The translations under genes were made by a program, and so were the position numbers. The notes beneath the pieces were generated by a model. The model was not told the origin of the DNA. It was given only the letters and a program-made list of their open reading frames with translations, and ran no database searches. Below, in pieces: positions 37,311-51,214 of a DNA stretch of 64,000 bases (position 1 is the first letter of the stretch; each line of letters starts with the position of its first letter). This DNA comes from Pyxicephalus adspersus (taxonomy: Eukaryota; Chordata; Amphibia; Anura; Pyxicephalidae): assembly GCF_032062135.1 (NCBI RefSeq), contig NC_092862.1, forward strand, positions 99,601,624 to 99,665,623, written 5' to 3'.

Positions 37311-37351
37311 AGATAGATGGATAGACAGATAGATGGATAGATGGGTGGATG

Positions 37352-37382
<31 letters not shown>

Positions 37383-37383
37383 T
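37311..37383. repeat. (GATA)n microsatellite
   Basis: About 73 bp of GATA/GATG tetranucleotides. The 3' half is a near-perfect ATAG run. Likely polymorphic. Confidence 0.96.
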
Positions 37384-38226
37384 ATATGAACAGTGCTTTT
37401 ATTGTAAAAAAATAAGGTCCCGGAACTCACATGTTGTTAATCCTCCAGAGTACAGACAGTGTCTGGCTCCCCGCCCCCCCTTCTCCAAATACTGTGCCAG
37501 ACCTTTCCCCCATTGAGCACTCTATACAGAGGTATGTGAGGAAAAGAGAGTAAGGAAAGCTTTTATGAGGGCTTGTGAGTTGTAATTCTTCTTTACTTTT
37601 TCCGCAGCTTGTATTTACAAGTTGAACTGTCATTTTCACTGACAGCTGTTCCCCTTCACAGACTTTTACGGACTTGGAAAATGCGTCGAAAAAAGGTGCC
37701 GGAACTCCGTTCCGTTGCGTTCAATGAGAAAAAAAACCCTGGATATGAAGGATACACAGAAAAAGGCAGTCACTTTAAGGGTCTTCCCAGACAGGTAGCA
37801 TGGGATCACCTGAGGTGCAGAGTCTAAGTGACACCCAGTCTTCACCAATGGGCCGGTAATATTGGAGGCCACCAGGCTCTTTGCTGGAAGTTGCCATCAG
37901 GTAACAACCTTCAGGGTCACCTTACTTGAGGAGGAGGGATGGAAAGCCTTCAGTCCTAGCATTGTCCAGCAGGTGAGAGAGGAAGATGATGAGGTCAGAG
38001 CTGGGATTAGGTAAGCGTATTTCCAGTCGCTGGCAACGGTCAGCGCGAATAGCAATTAGAGTTTAGGCGCAGAATAATAAGATATGTGGTGCAAAGTCAC
38101 ATCACTAGCTACCATTATTTTAGGGGAAAAAAATAGCCTCTGACCCTTTAATGAGCACTTCTATTCAGTGTGTGCATGCCCATCTATTGACATGCAAGTT
38201 TAGGAAGTAGGGCTGTGCACATCCTG

Positions 38227-38255
38227 CCATCTTTGTCAGACAGTGACAAAGATGG
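38227..38255. repeat. Perfect 11-bp inverted repeat with 7-nt loop
   Basis: CCATCTTTGTC and GACAAAGATGG are exact complements around AGACAGT. It may be the centre of an unrecognised palindromic repeat. No transcript evidence is visible. Confidence 0.6.
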
Positions 38256-41200
38256 GGTGCCGAACCTAACAGGGATGCCGTGTAATGATTCAGCGGGAAG
38301 CACCGTGGGAACCTAAAGGTAGTATGACAAATCCACTGGTGTCAGAATTTGCTCATGTTGTTTGCATTGATGAGATTTAGGAGATGCCATGCATTGTGTT
38401 GTATTCATTGAACAAGAAAGGACAGCTGTCTGTACCACCCATTTTTGATCCCATGTCTTTAAGACCAAACAGTGGTTGCCATTGTCTTGAAGAAAATAAC
38501 AGGTGGACTAGTTGGATTGTTCACCCAATAATATTGGGTTTTCCTGAGATAATGATCCCAAGAGCCATGCATGTATGTTTAGGTATAAATGGTCAAATTC
38601 TGCTTTGATGGATCCTTACACTAGACATTCCTATTATTTCTGCCATGAGACGACCAGCACACTAATTTTAGTGTATTTCAGATCCATCGGTCATTTGAGC
38701 GTTCCCAAATGATAATTTGGTCAATGGTTTCAGTACAATGGTATACCAGCTCAAATGACCTGTCATTTAGTGACAGGTATACATTGGCAAGATTCAACCA
38801 AAAAGAACCCTCAGGAAATTTGTACACTCACAGATGTTAGGAAGAGACCCTATCCCTCAACATTGGGACCACCCTAATTTTAAGGATAATTTTGAGGCAC
38901 ATTTTTCTTCTTTAACAACTTGCCTTACTAAGTCTAAATCTGGGAATATTTGGGTAAGAGTGCTTGGGTGGAAAACCTTGGGGGTGGATCAGGAGAGAAG
39001 GGTTGTTGACCCCCATGCACAAGTGATTCCCCCAATAGAAAATAGGTCACTTTATTTCAACTATACACAGTAGTTACTGATTGTAATCTTCTCTGTGGAC
39101 TTCAAAAAAAATTATTATTTAGAATATACAAAGGGGTATTTTATAAAACAGTGAATCTGACATTTGGCATACATTCTCTGGCAAGGAATAAATCACTACC
39201 ATTCAAAATACATGCACCTACAAACACCACCAGAGAACCGTTTTTTTTTAATGTCAGTTTCCTTATGTTTACTATGATATGCTTTTTTGTTTTTTGTTTT
39301 GGGACTTTTTTAGTGTATATTTGAGGATGATCTTTCTGATAATTAGAAGGTACATAAGGTTAAAATAGAGAGAAATATGACAATACAGTTAATCTATTGT
39401 TTTATATTTCTCTATATTTATTAAAAAAAACAAAAAGATTGAAAGGCAAGCATTTAAAAACAGGAAAGCCACACAAATTACCAATTAGTAATAAGCTACA
39501 CAAATTACAAAAAGTTTTACAATAACAACACACAAGCATTTAATCACAAAAATACAACATTATTTCCCCTTACAATAATTGCAGTACTGTGCACAAAACA
39601 TGGGTTATAATACAGACTTATACGAAATCAATTGCAGACATAACAAAAAAACAAAACAAAAATGTTTACATAACATTGAATAGCAGTTTGATCAATCTTT
39701 CTAATAGCTCAGTATAATGATATAATGTTTTTGGTATTCTTCTGTATGAAAAAATAAGTGCCAAATCTGCTGCAAAGTATCAGAATCATTGCTTTTATAA
39801 AAATCATTATTTTAGTGAAGCTTCAAATAGATCCATGTTGTTGTTCTCTTAGTTTAAGGTTTGAGATAATGGGCAAGAAAAACTTGCCAAAAAAAGAAAA
39901 CGTGCCAAATGAACAAGAAACAATGGAACTGTACCAGTGAGCTGAAACACACACAAGTATGCTTGTTGTCTGTAAAAATCAAATCCTTCTGTCATGTAGT
40001 CTTTCAAACATCTTTTTAATGCTGACCTAAATACTTTAAAACAAAATTGTGGTGGCAGTTCAACCAGCATATAAAAAAAAATTGCGCTTTCCATTTTACC
40101 TTGACCAACCGTACCTAACCAAGATGCCATTGCTAAACAAAATAGTTTAACAAGCAAAGATGATATTCAAAGTAGAATAACAGAATGTAAACAGTAAAAA
40201 TGTATAATGAATCTTAATCTGGTACACAAGATTATTTGAAAACTCATATATTTGCGCTATGCACTGGCTATATAAATGTCCTTTTTCAGATAACACTAAA
40301 TAGAAAAATATTTTTTTGGATGTAGGGAGTTTTTATGGCTAGGGCTAAAAAAAGAAAATATATTTGTAATGCAAATATTGAATACTTGCATACAGATATT
40401 TCATATTTTTATTTCATGCCACAAAATGGAGCTCTTGCCACCTTTCAATTACTTTTAGTCTTTCCTTCCTAATTTGCCAAAAAGTGTCTGTTGCTTACAA
40501 AGGCTAAACAGCTCAAGAATTACACTCTCACAACTAAATAGGTTAGTGGAATGATGCATCCTCCTCCTTACCTCTCCCTCAGGCTAGTATTGCCAAATTT
40601 TTCCTTCTGTGCTTTATATTTAGACATGTTCCCACTCAGCCTTTGGAGGCTAGTAGTTGCTAATCCAATAGCTGGGTTGTCCCCATGACCTGAGTAAGCA
40701 AGGTATGGGCCCTGGTGGTAAGGATCAAGGATTAGCAGGTAGTCAAGGCAAGAAGTAAGAACGGGGGCTTTAGATGATTCCCAAGTTCTGGAAAGGCAAT
40801 TCTAGGTGACAAGACCAAGGTTTATACATGGAAAGGCAAAGATTGAAGTCGAAGATCCATGTCTGATATTTCATGGTTGGGAGGTCAGGCAGAGGTCCAC
40901 ACAGCAAACAGCAAATAGTAAAGTTATATCAAGGTCAGCAATAAAAAAAATCAGAAACCTAAATAAACTCTAGCAATTACTATACAGTACAGAATCACAG
41001 ACAATGAAGCCATGTTCAGGGGAAGCATTTTTACAGCTACTGGGCAATTAGGGATAAAAATGTGTAGGGTTTGTCAGCATCAATGGCAGGCTATTTGAAT
41101 CAGGGTCAACCTCTGCTGCCAGGGGGTGGCAGAACACTGCCAGGTAATGTCAATTGCAAGGAGAGATCTAGGAGTGCTTGTAGGAGCACACGTTTCATTG

Positions 41201-43091
41201 GACAAATGGAGGCATAAAGTGGCTACTAGAGTCAGTAAGCAGCCAGAGACATCCATTGACATAAGTTTTAATGAATAGACAAAATCAGTTTGCCGTCAGT
41301 TTCTGCTGTAGAAAATGTAATGCTATGCAGTTATAGACCCTTTTAGTCATTATTCCCTTATTTTATGTTATTATACATCTATTTGGGGTTTTGTAGTAGA
41401 ATCCTATTGTCACCCAGTATTCATTGCAAGTCAGCCGATATATTGTTTACTTGAAAGGCAGTAGTCATATATAGGAAGTTGGGTTTTTTTTGGGAGCTGA
41501 AGGAAGTAGTTTATTGCTCCAAAAATTGAAACTGGCATGTGTACTTGCCCTTACTAACATTGTTCTCCCTTTGTAGTAAACTCTGTCTATGTATAGGGGG
41601 CTTTAAAGTAGTTAAATATTGTGACATTCCACTAAAACTTACCTAACGACAATGTTTATCACTGCTTATTACAAATACCATGTAGATCTAATGAGTTTTT
41701 ATTGAGCGACAATGTGCCATCACTTATTTCCCATTAAGTTCATGACTATAGATTAAAAAAAATCACAGGGAAATGATTTTTGTGTTTTATTACAGAAATA
41801 TTTCCTAGTATTATAGCTAATTACAATAAAGTGACTTGTTTGTATTGAAAGAATTTATGAACTGCATGAACTAATGAATCAGGTGGAAAAATTGTTTGTT
41901 CATTTTACAAAGGAATAATAAAACACCTGCTGTAGATAATTAAAACACCAAGCCTTTACTGGATTTAAACAGATTTGGTACAAAAGCATTGAAAACATTC
42001 CAAGAAAAGAACAAGAATTGTCTTTCTCATTTGTGTTTTGTCTCCACTTGAATACTTTCTGCCCCAGTCATTTGCCTGGATATACTACAATATTGCTTGA
42101 GCATTTAATACTGTGGTAGCTTGCCAGGTATTGCCACTGAGAAAAATCAGGAGTTCTCATCCTAGAATTGTCCACTGGAGAATCCCATACATCCCCACAT
42201 GATACCTGTCTGAGATAATGCACGGATTACACTCAGTATGCTAGAGGATTATTATTACCTGGGTTATAATTACCTGGTAGAACACTTGACTACTATAAAA
42301 AGAGTCATTACCCTAGCACGCCCCTCTTCTTGAAGGTCTTTTAGACTTCTATTGTTTGTGGGCTGGTCCTGCTACTTTGCCAATTTTTTTACTGCTGTAC
42401 ATTTATTCTTTTTTTTCTGATGGAGAGGAAGAAAGGCAAATACTGCAGAGTGTCACCTGGAGCTGCTTCCATCTCATGCAAGATGGTGGCACCAAGTAGA
42501 AGTCAGAACTTTTCAATGTCTATGCTGGGGTATTTTTCAGTTTCAAAACATACATAAAATAAGTTATGCATAAAAAATGCATAAAATAACCACCTACAAT
42601 CCTTAGGGCAGTTTTTAGTAAAATGAATAGACTGCTATCATGAATAAAAAAATGTTATTTCATGACATTTTCTTCTCAACCACTAAGTGATATCAGGCAG
42701 AGAAGGATTAGGGTCAATGGTTGAGTTTAAAGTATGTAGTAGAAAGGATACAGATTTGCTTGAAAGGATTGTGGTTGTTAAAAAGAACAGACACATATAA
42801 GGATCCTAAATGCTGTGCAAATCCACCAGATCACGCGGGTTAGTATAACATAGAACATATGATCCAATGATTTTTTTTCCTTATGTATGTTATTGATATC
42901 TACATGGTTAATATTAGGAGAGGAATGGCCCATTTTCAAATCTAGATCAGTTAACATTAGACTAAATCATATTAAAATTGGACAGACAAGAGAAGCTTTG
43001 TAACAGCATTTGTGCAGATCGGCATTGTTTAGACATTTTACATTTATTTCCTCTTCTAAATTTTGTAGGTTATACCTAAATTTTTTTTCTA

Positions 43092-43095
<4 letters not shown>

Positions 43096-43154
<59 letters not shown>
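43096..43154. repeat. (AT)n microsatellite, about 59 bp
   Basis: The longest pure dinucleotide run in the window. It borders the G-poor block that follows. Confidence 0.97.
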
Positions 43155-43157
<3 letters not shown>

Positions 43158-43169
43158 GCTTGACTAGGG

Positions 43170-44110
43170 TAACTCGTACCTTTCCCCTTCAAGATTCCCA
43201 CCCAATTTCTTACTTACACATCTTCCACTCACCAGCCCATTCTCGGCCTCCCTCCTCCCCTTCTTAACCTATAAATTAAACACACTACAACATCTGCATT
43301 TAAAATGGCTGGCAAGCAGCCGTTTATTAACCAATAACAATTTATTAACAATACTTATAACTTATTATATTATTCATAAATATAATAATTTAACACATAA
43401 CATTGACAACGAATAAAACAACATACAATAAACCCAATAATAATAATAACCCCAATAAATAACTTCAAATGACTTTTAACTATCCTTTATCAAATTTACC
43501 CTTTACATAACTACCCTTACAAATGATAAGTTAACCATTTATATTTATATCTTCACAAACGATTCCCAGATAACCAATTCTTTTATATCCAACCAACAAC
43601 TAGGTTGCAGGTCCGGAAGGTAAAGTCCGCCACCACCATCACATCACCATATTCACCAAATCACCATACCATTCTGGCCCCTAAGCAGCCCATTACCACT
43701 TTAGGGGCCTCCACCTTTTACCACTTAAAAGGGGTCACCACCACCAAGGGTGCCCCTTTAACCAAACTTAACCCAGCACTCTTACCTTCCACCAAACCTC
43801 AACCGCCTCCACTCCCCTCTATAACAAGGGCGGGAGGGTGGGCAACTTCTTCTCTTCAAAAAATGTGCCTCACTACCGTTCACCTCCCCCTTTTATCTAC
43901 TCCTTACTCCTCCCCCTCTACTTCCGACCAAACCTTCTCTCCTCTCCCCTTTCTTGCCCTGCAATTGACCTCAACCTTCCTCCCCCCCTTCCTTCGTGTC
44001 TGTCCAAGTACACCTGTCATGCTGCCCTCCGCAGAATTTTCCCTGCTCCGGGCCTCTCTTTACTACCAATATTTTTCAGTGATATTTTTCTTTTGTCTTT
44101 CTAGGCCAGA
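43170..44110. repeat. Strand-asymmetric, G-poor block, probable unidentified repeat
   Basis: From 43321 to 43560 the plus strand has only 6 G in 240 bases, with A, T and C plentiful. The following 450 bp are C- and pyrimidine-rich. CCACTTTAGGGGCCTCCACC and CCACTTAAAAGGGGTCACCA echo one another. Open frames of 172 and 88 codons here are Pro/Ser/Thr-rich with no domain and overlap in different frames, so I treat them as by-products of composition. No LTR or inverted ends were identified. Confidence 0.5.
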
Positions 44111-47100
44111 AACAAGTTTTTAGTTTACATTTATTTATTAGTGAAAGGCCAAGTAAAAGGGGTGCAACCTTTGAGAGCGCTGTAATGGACAGAGCCTGTT
44201 GGATATGTTATGGGGGAATATTGGTAGAATCTAGAAGTCCTCTTTAATAAGGGGCAACAAAATATCTGCCCCCTTCCTAAAAGAATAGGTACAGTGTTGC
44301 AATATTATTCCTTACCCGTTACCATTAAGTTATTTATTTAATCCCTTTATTCAAATAAAAAAAAGAAGTGTATAATTATTTTTTTTTTGTTTTTAAAAAA
44401 ATGTCCCACGGAGTAAATTGTGCAAAGTAAATCCATGAATGCAGATTAAAAGATAAGTATACTTTTTAGGCAAACTGCACTAATTCTTTTTTGCTCCCAT
44501 ACCCACCCCAACCCGGGAAACATGCTTACCTGTATGTTGTGGTAGTCCTGTATACAATTTTTTTTTCATGTAACTCCTGCCCCATGAGCTGCCCCAAACA
44601 AATATATGCAAAACAACTACCAGTATTAATATTCTGCTGGGTACTAAGAAGTATACATTTTGGATCGAGGAGGATAAAATGGACTTTGTCTAAATATATG
44701 CTAATCCTGGAAATAACATGAGCTACTTTTTAACACAACTGACAAAACCGATATGCTTGTATAGAATCACTCATTTTTATTGATGCTGTATTTATATAAG
44801 TAAAGAAGAGTAAACAATGTCAAAATCATTGTTTTCCATAGCATAGTATTCTAATCATATTTGTAAAAAGATAAATACAGCTCCCTGGTGGATGATTCAA
44901 TTTAGTATGTGCTAAGTTTTATGCCAATTTAAATGCATCTTTTGAATTTATTAGCACTTTTTGTTAGTTCGATGCCAAGAATGTCAGCCTGCTGACTTAT
45001 AGGGAAAATGGGAATAAAAAGCCTAATAGTTATTGGCTTTAGGGATGGCTGCATGTCAGAACCACTGCAGGAGGTAACTGCTCTTCATGTTAAAAACAAT
45101 TATCACCACAAGCGCAGAAGTCCACACTGGAATTCAGTTCATCCCAATGTTTTTTGATTACCGACAGTATTTTGTTAACTCTCATCTTATGTGCATGCTG
45201 CCAGAAGCATTTAGCTAAGTCTATGATAATTATGCATATGAAGTGTTTAGTCAAAATAAACACGCCTATGTCATTTAAACCCTTAAAATGTTTTCTTTAG
45301 CGAAATACACTTTTAGCGGAAATGTTAGCCAGCATGTGGAATGGCTCTGGGATTTCCAAAGAAAGTCTATTCCGATTGCAGGTTAAATTGTTAGTAATTA
45401 TTACTTGTCCTTTTAAATTAAACCATCTGTTCATCTATGCAGTTTAGTGTCTCAATTCCCCTTTTTAATAAAGAGATGGTGTAACCTCCTTAACCCTTGT
45501 TTTGCCTAAGGGGCTTGTAAAATGTGCAAATATACTGCAGAAGAATTTCCTTACATAGTTACAGGATTTATTTTATTCTTCATGAATGATCATGTTAGAG
45601 CATTTGTTTTATTATTTTAGAATTATTTTGCAAAAAAGCTTAGGCATGCAGAACAAACACTTCAAAAGTGAGATCATGGAAAATTGGTTTCATAGAGGTA
45701 TGATCATGTATTAGTATGATTATGCTTGTTAGGAACCAGGGTTTGGATGGCTCATGGGTAGGAAAAAACAGATGCAAAGTCAAGGCATGCGGTTAATATG
45801 TAACTTTACATTCCTTTTTAAGCTAAACTTCAGGCAGTCGACACAATTCATACTTTATATTAAAGCAGAACTAACCTTAAGCCTGTAGTGGGATTGCCTC
45901 CGCAACTCTGCTCACTGCACCGGCTATGTGCAGTCATTGAAGATGATAAAAGGAAATATATTGTTTTATTCACACAGGTATACATACAATGTGGTGGCGA
46001 CTTGGTTATGGTTGTTTCTCACTTACTGTTTCAAGACACAATTACACATTACAAGACAGCAAAATTTGGTTCTTTATCCCAAATGCCCCTGTGTTCCTTT
46101 ATATGGCATCTACACAGCAGCTCATACAACATTTTGAGCTTTATTAATCCAATGTTAAACATATAGTTACAAATAATATATACATAAATTATTGAAATCT
46201 CTATACTCTTTGTTTTTCCTGTAGAACGCTTTTATAAAATGTTTACATTTTTCATCTGAAATTTAGTAGGACACACTATTATATTTACCTATATTCTGTA
46301 AATGTCATGATGTAAGTACAGGGTTCTTTGTATGTTTATTCTCTGCGCACCAAGTTGTGGACTCTGTTATTACACACCTACCAATCTTCCCAATGATTGC
46401 TATTTGTGTAGAATTTCTCAGTTGCACAGCCTCTTGTACACTGAAGAAATGAATACCTGTCACTATGAGTGGCCTCAGTATTTATGGAAATAGACTTTTG
46501 ATCACTGCAAACCAAGCTTTATACTGTGTTGTCCATTATAATACTGAGTGTATTTATTCTGATTAGTGTTGATCTTAGTATTTACAGAAGTCAGTTCAAG
46601 ATTGCTCATGGACTGAAACCTGATCATTTTCAATGTTTTAATGTTTCTTGCATTGTAAATATAACTTTGTTCTTTTGTTAGCTGACCACAGTTATAAACT
46701 TTTAATGTCCATTTGTTGTTATCTAGTAGCAAAATGTTTTAGTATTCTTTACCGCACAATGCCACTTTACTGCCTCTAAAAGAAACAGAATGGAAGGGTG
46801 AGACTATATGGTGGTCTGATTCAGATTCTCCAGGCTATAGTTCTCAGTTATGTTCATGTCCACCTAAAGGTTTTGGCTGTTCCCCACTTTTGCCTATTTC
46901 AGCTGCTATTTCTCCAAAATAGAAGAAAAATATTAAAAATACACATAATAACCATAAACCCCCAAATTCATATATTTCAGCAAAAAGTTCACAAGAGATC
47001 TAAGATATTTCTAGCTTAACTCTCTAGCATCTACCAAAACTGGAATATCAGTATTTAGCAGACTTACTCATTAAAAATGCTCCTCAGTAAGTGGAAAAAG

Positions 47101-49038
47101 GGTTTTTTTCCCTGAATTCCTTTTTTTCTGATTTTTTTTTTATTGTGACTTCTGTACTTCTTACATGAATGTTTTTAGTAAAAGACACATTGTTCATTGT
47201 ACTGTACTTGTACTAACTTATGTAGCCTAGAAGCCCAAGTAACAATAATAGCTTTAGAGACATTCTTCTGTCTTTGATATTGCTTATTTTTTGCCAAGTT
47301 TCTAAAATCTGTGATCCTGATTCTGAAACTCACAAGTATAGAACGTGTTCACCTTACTAAAAGTTCACACAAGACTTAAAACAGTAAATGCACTTAGGCT
47401 AAAATCCAAGGGTGACAGTCATATTCCTTGTAAAACTAAATCATGTCTGTAAATTACAAACTACTAATATGTAAAGGAAAAAACATAGCACGCACTAGTT
47501 GGTGCTTAAATTGTTTTTTAATTAATGTATAAAAGTCGATTTTCTCCTACTTTTCTTCTTCTTTCTTTTTTTTTCACTTTTTTGTGCCTACATGAAATAT
47601 ATGGATGAACTCCCCTACACAACTTGGGCTCAAAATGCACTGGAAACTTAATTGTGTGTATAGTCATGATATAAGTGATTAACTTGATTTAGAAGTAACT
47701 ATTACTGTACACTTGCACATTTATGGAAGATGGTGATACACCTGCTAAGTTATGAAAATTGCACTATTAGAAAAACTTTAGCTACAATTTTTGCTTTCAC
47801 CATGTTCATTTGCAGTGAGTTGGGTTTGTAAATTGATGTTCTTTAACTTGCACAATAAAAAAGTGTGAAAAAAGGTAATTTAGATAAATTGCATATTAGA
47901 ACAGAGCAATTGTAGCCTTTCATGGCCATGCACAAGCGGGTACATCATTGTAGAATTGTTTACCCAAAAAATATGAGTGTCTATGGGTTCTTACCTGATA
48001 GAAAGTATAGGAAATATAATAATAAGTGGCAGTATAGGTACAAGTGCTGACTGGGTCTGGAGGAGATAAAGCACTTCAGCAGGGAGAACAAGAAATGGCT
48101 CAGGATATTCTAGCCAAAATGCAGGCCAGTATGTGTGATAGTGAGTATGAGACTGCCTGATCATCCTTACTTCAGTGATTTCAGTGACCACTGACTGTTC
48201 CAGATACAGAATTACAAGAAATGGTTTAAAGAGTAAGGAAATTGATTTTAGTTTATATGGCCAATGGTAGTCATAGGCAGGCTTATGCCTTTAAATCGAT
48301 ATAAGATTAAAAAAACCCTGGCTTTTGCTCAATAGCTTGATGTGGTGGATACATGATTGATATCTCCATGCATCTCACTGAAATGGGGGAAGGATCAACT
48401 AGGATGCACAGAATTGAACATTTTATCCATGTGATAATGGATTTATCTAAAGCTTTAAGTAATTGTGATTGTCTTTTAAAGATAATCTTTAAGAGCCCAG
48501 TATTTACCAAAATGACATATTGGATCTTTTGCTTTGAGCATGTTTGAGTCATTACCAGCCAGCAGTGGAAACTTCTAGAAAAAAAAGATTTTAGTAAACA
48601 TGACTGCAGTTTTCAAAAATGTCTGCTGACTTGATTGTCTTGTAAACATTTGCATTTACATTGTATTGATGCATTTTTCAGGGTATTTTATATTGAGATT
48701 TATATTTAGACCTTTCAGATTACAGCGCCACTTAAACCCTCTTTGTTTTTTCTCCATATATCAATTGCTGTTTTGATATTTATATGATATTTATAAGTAC
48801 TATGTATTGGCCTCCTTCAAGATGCATGACTGTTCCTCTCCCCTTCTTGCCTTCTTTGACCAGCCAGTCAAGTTCTCCTTGGGGTTATCTAGTTTATTCA
48901 TGTGTATTTCTTCTATTCCCTCCACATGTCATATTCATCTTAGTTAATAACCTTTACATGCACTACAATAACGGTTTCTGCATGCACTTTTTGCTACTCT
49001 TTTGTTTTTATTCTCAATAGCCCATTTTCCCACACACT

Positions 49039-49262
49039 GGGCCTGATTTATCAAAGCTTTTTAAAGCTTTAGAAAATACACTTGCATCAGTGAAGCTGGG
49101 ATTATACACCAAACCAGAAATGGATCTGGTCTAGAACTGAAAATATTTGCTATCAAATAGCAAATGATTTTTTAAAAAAACATTCCAGGTTTGCTGGATG
49201 ACCCAGCTTCACTGATGAAGTGTATCCTCTCCAGCCTTGGAGAGCTTTATTAAATCAGACCC
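49039..49262. mobile_element. Palindromic MITE with 3-bp ACT flanks (224 bp)
   Basis: GGGCCTGATTTATCAAAGC and GCTTTATTAAATCAGACCC are inverted termini. Inner arms CATCAGTGAAGCTGGG and CCCAGCTTCACTGATG also pair. ACT lies on both sides (49036-49038, 49263-49265). It is the best preserved of three family members here (9706, 49039, 59516). Confidence 0.9.
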
Positions 49263-50152
49263 ACTGTTTCATTTTGCTCAAAACCTTCCATTCCTATTCA
49301 TTAGGCATTTTTTTATTTGCTTGTGTTAGCCACCATATTTCCAATCTATGTGTTAAAGTTGGCTTAATAAAGCTTTATAAAGTTTTATCTGCAAAGTTTG
49401 GAATTTTAATATTTTTAATAAATAAAATAAAAATAATAATTTTAATAATAATTATAAAAATAATAAATAAAATTTTAATATTGAATTCAAGGCAAAGAAA
49501 CAACTTTTTCTCACTTCTCCTACGTGTTCTTCTCTGTATTTATAAGCCATACAGTATATGTTTAATTTCTTTGATTTCTGTAATATTCCCCTTTTGAATA
49601 TAATGCCTGTTGTGCCCATGTATTTTTCTCTAATCTCTAAACTAATCACAATTTGTCTTCTAATTTAAGAAACCACCTTTGTATCTGAGCCCTACTAACA
49701 AGCTCTCTATCTAATGCATATGCTGCTAGGCATGTAGGGTTCTATCATATATCATGCCAGCTTCTTTAATGACGTTTCCTTATCACTTTTTCCAGACTTA
49801 CTACATGCATGATGATACATCTTCCTGCCTTGGTCCACTTTTACTGTAATGTTTATTAATTTTAGTCCCTGAATTTAATCATGGTATCTCAAAGGCCTAA
49901 GATAGGGTTTCCACATTTCTAAAGTGTTTTGTATATTTCTTACCATCATAAAGCTGCATAGCTGCAATTTAAAAAAGGCACCCATTCCTCTACATTAATT
50001 ATGATGTAATTTTTAAAATTCTCCACATTTTTTAATATTCTCCATATTCTGCATCGTTTATAATAAGCTGTGGTTGACTTGTTTGTCAGAAAATGTAGTT
50101 GATCACCTTCCACAATGTTTTTAACCCTAGGCTAACAACCATAATTACTTAA

Positions 50153-50466
50153 AGTGGAACTATCAATAGAAAAAAAATACCATTACAGGTAGAAAGAAGC
50201 TGATCCCTCTACGTTCTTAGTCCAGTAGGTCCTGTGCCATTCTGCTTTCCTTCTTCATTGCAGCATGGACAAAAAAAAGGGGAACGACCATCTTCTTCTG
50301 GGTTGTTCTTCCTATATCACCTGATCTCACACTCCGCAGACATGAGATTGGGTGACGTTCCTTCTGGAAAATGTAAAAAATAAATAAATAAAAAAACACT
50401 TTTTTTAAATAAAAAAGGATTATCTACCCTTTCATACAAAATAAAAAATGTGGTGGTAGTTCCACT
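50153..50466. mobile_element. TTAA-flanked MITE (314 bp)
   Basis: AGTGGAACTA and TAGTTCCACT are perfect 10-bp inverted termini. They are flanked by TTAA at 50149-50152 and 50467-50470. A TTAA target site is typical of piggyBac and Kolobok transposons. The interior is AT-rich toward the right and has no transposase frame. Confidence 0.88.
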
Positions 50467-51214
50467 TTAAGTTGTTTTATGTTTAACATTTTAAATAGAT
50501 ATAGCATGAAACTTTCTAAATTGTTTTCTTTCTTTCCTCAATTCCCAGTCTTCTGTTCTTTTTTTCTTTTTCAATTATTAGTTTACTTATAAACCTCTAT
50601 AAAAGTTAATATTTCTGAATTTTTACTATTCTCTGTTGGTGTGTATTTCCTTTTTAGTTGACTTTTTCTACTTACCACTTACTAATACAACAGGATTTTC
50701 TGTTTTCTTTCTGAGAAATTCAATCTCAGCTCAGCTTTTTTTGAATCTACATTTGTGTGTAATTTTGTGTGTAATTTTTTTCTAGAAATTATACATTCCC
50801 GCATTCTATTATCTTCTTCCCATTCCTAATTCCCATTTTTAAATCTGCACATTATGGTCAATCCACCAAGTTCTACAATGGTAATAATAACTTAATTCCT
50901 TCCTTAATATTTTCATATTTGTGCTGACAATTAACATGTGACTCATAGAGTTACATGTTAAATCTGAGTAAAAGCAAAAAAAAAAAAAAATCAATTAATA
51001 AATGAATGAATAATGAATGAAATACCAGCAAGGACCTTTTGAAAAGAGAATCCACCAACCTCTTAGTGCTAGTGTCAAACCAGAGTACTGTAGGTTAATT
51101 AACCCTGCGATTTCTTCACCCCTTGCTCCAGTGCTTTTGAAATCTCCTGCTCTCTCCCTCTCTGCTTCCTCCTTCCTCTTGGTATCCCTCCGTGTACCAT
51201 GTGACCATACCCTC

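Noticed and set aside
37676..37740. Frame with KMRRKKVPELRS-like basic stretch
   Set aside because: Short, and it sits in sequence sharing the word CCGGAACTC with 37422-37430, so it is more likely part of a repeat than an exon.
38834..39073. 79-codon frame resembling a piece of protein
   Set aside because: No recognised domain and no continuation in any frame. Possibly a decayed repeat, but unsupported.
43605..44123. 172-codon Pro/Thr/Ser-rich open frame
   Set aside because: It lies in a G-poor pyrimidine-rich block where stop codons are rare. An overlapping 88-codon frame exists in another phase, and no domain is recognised.
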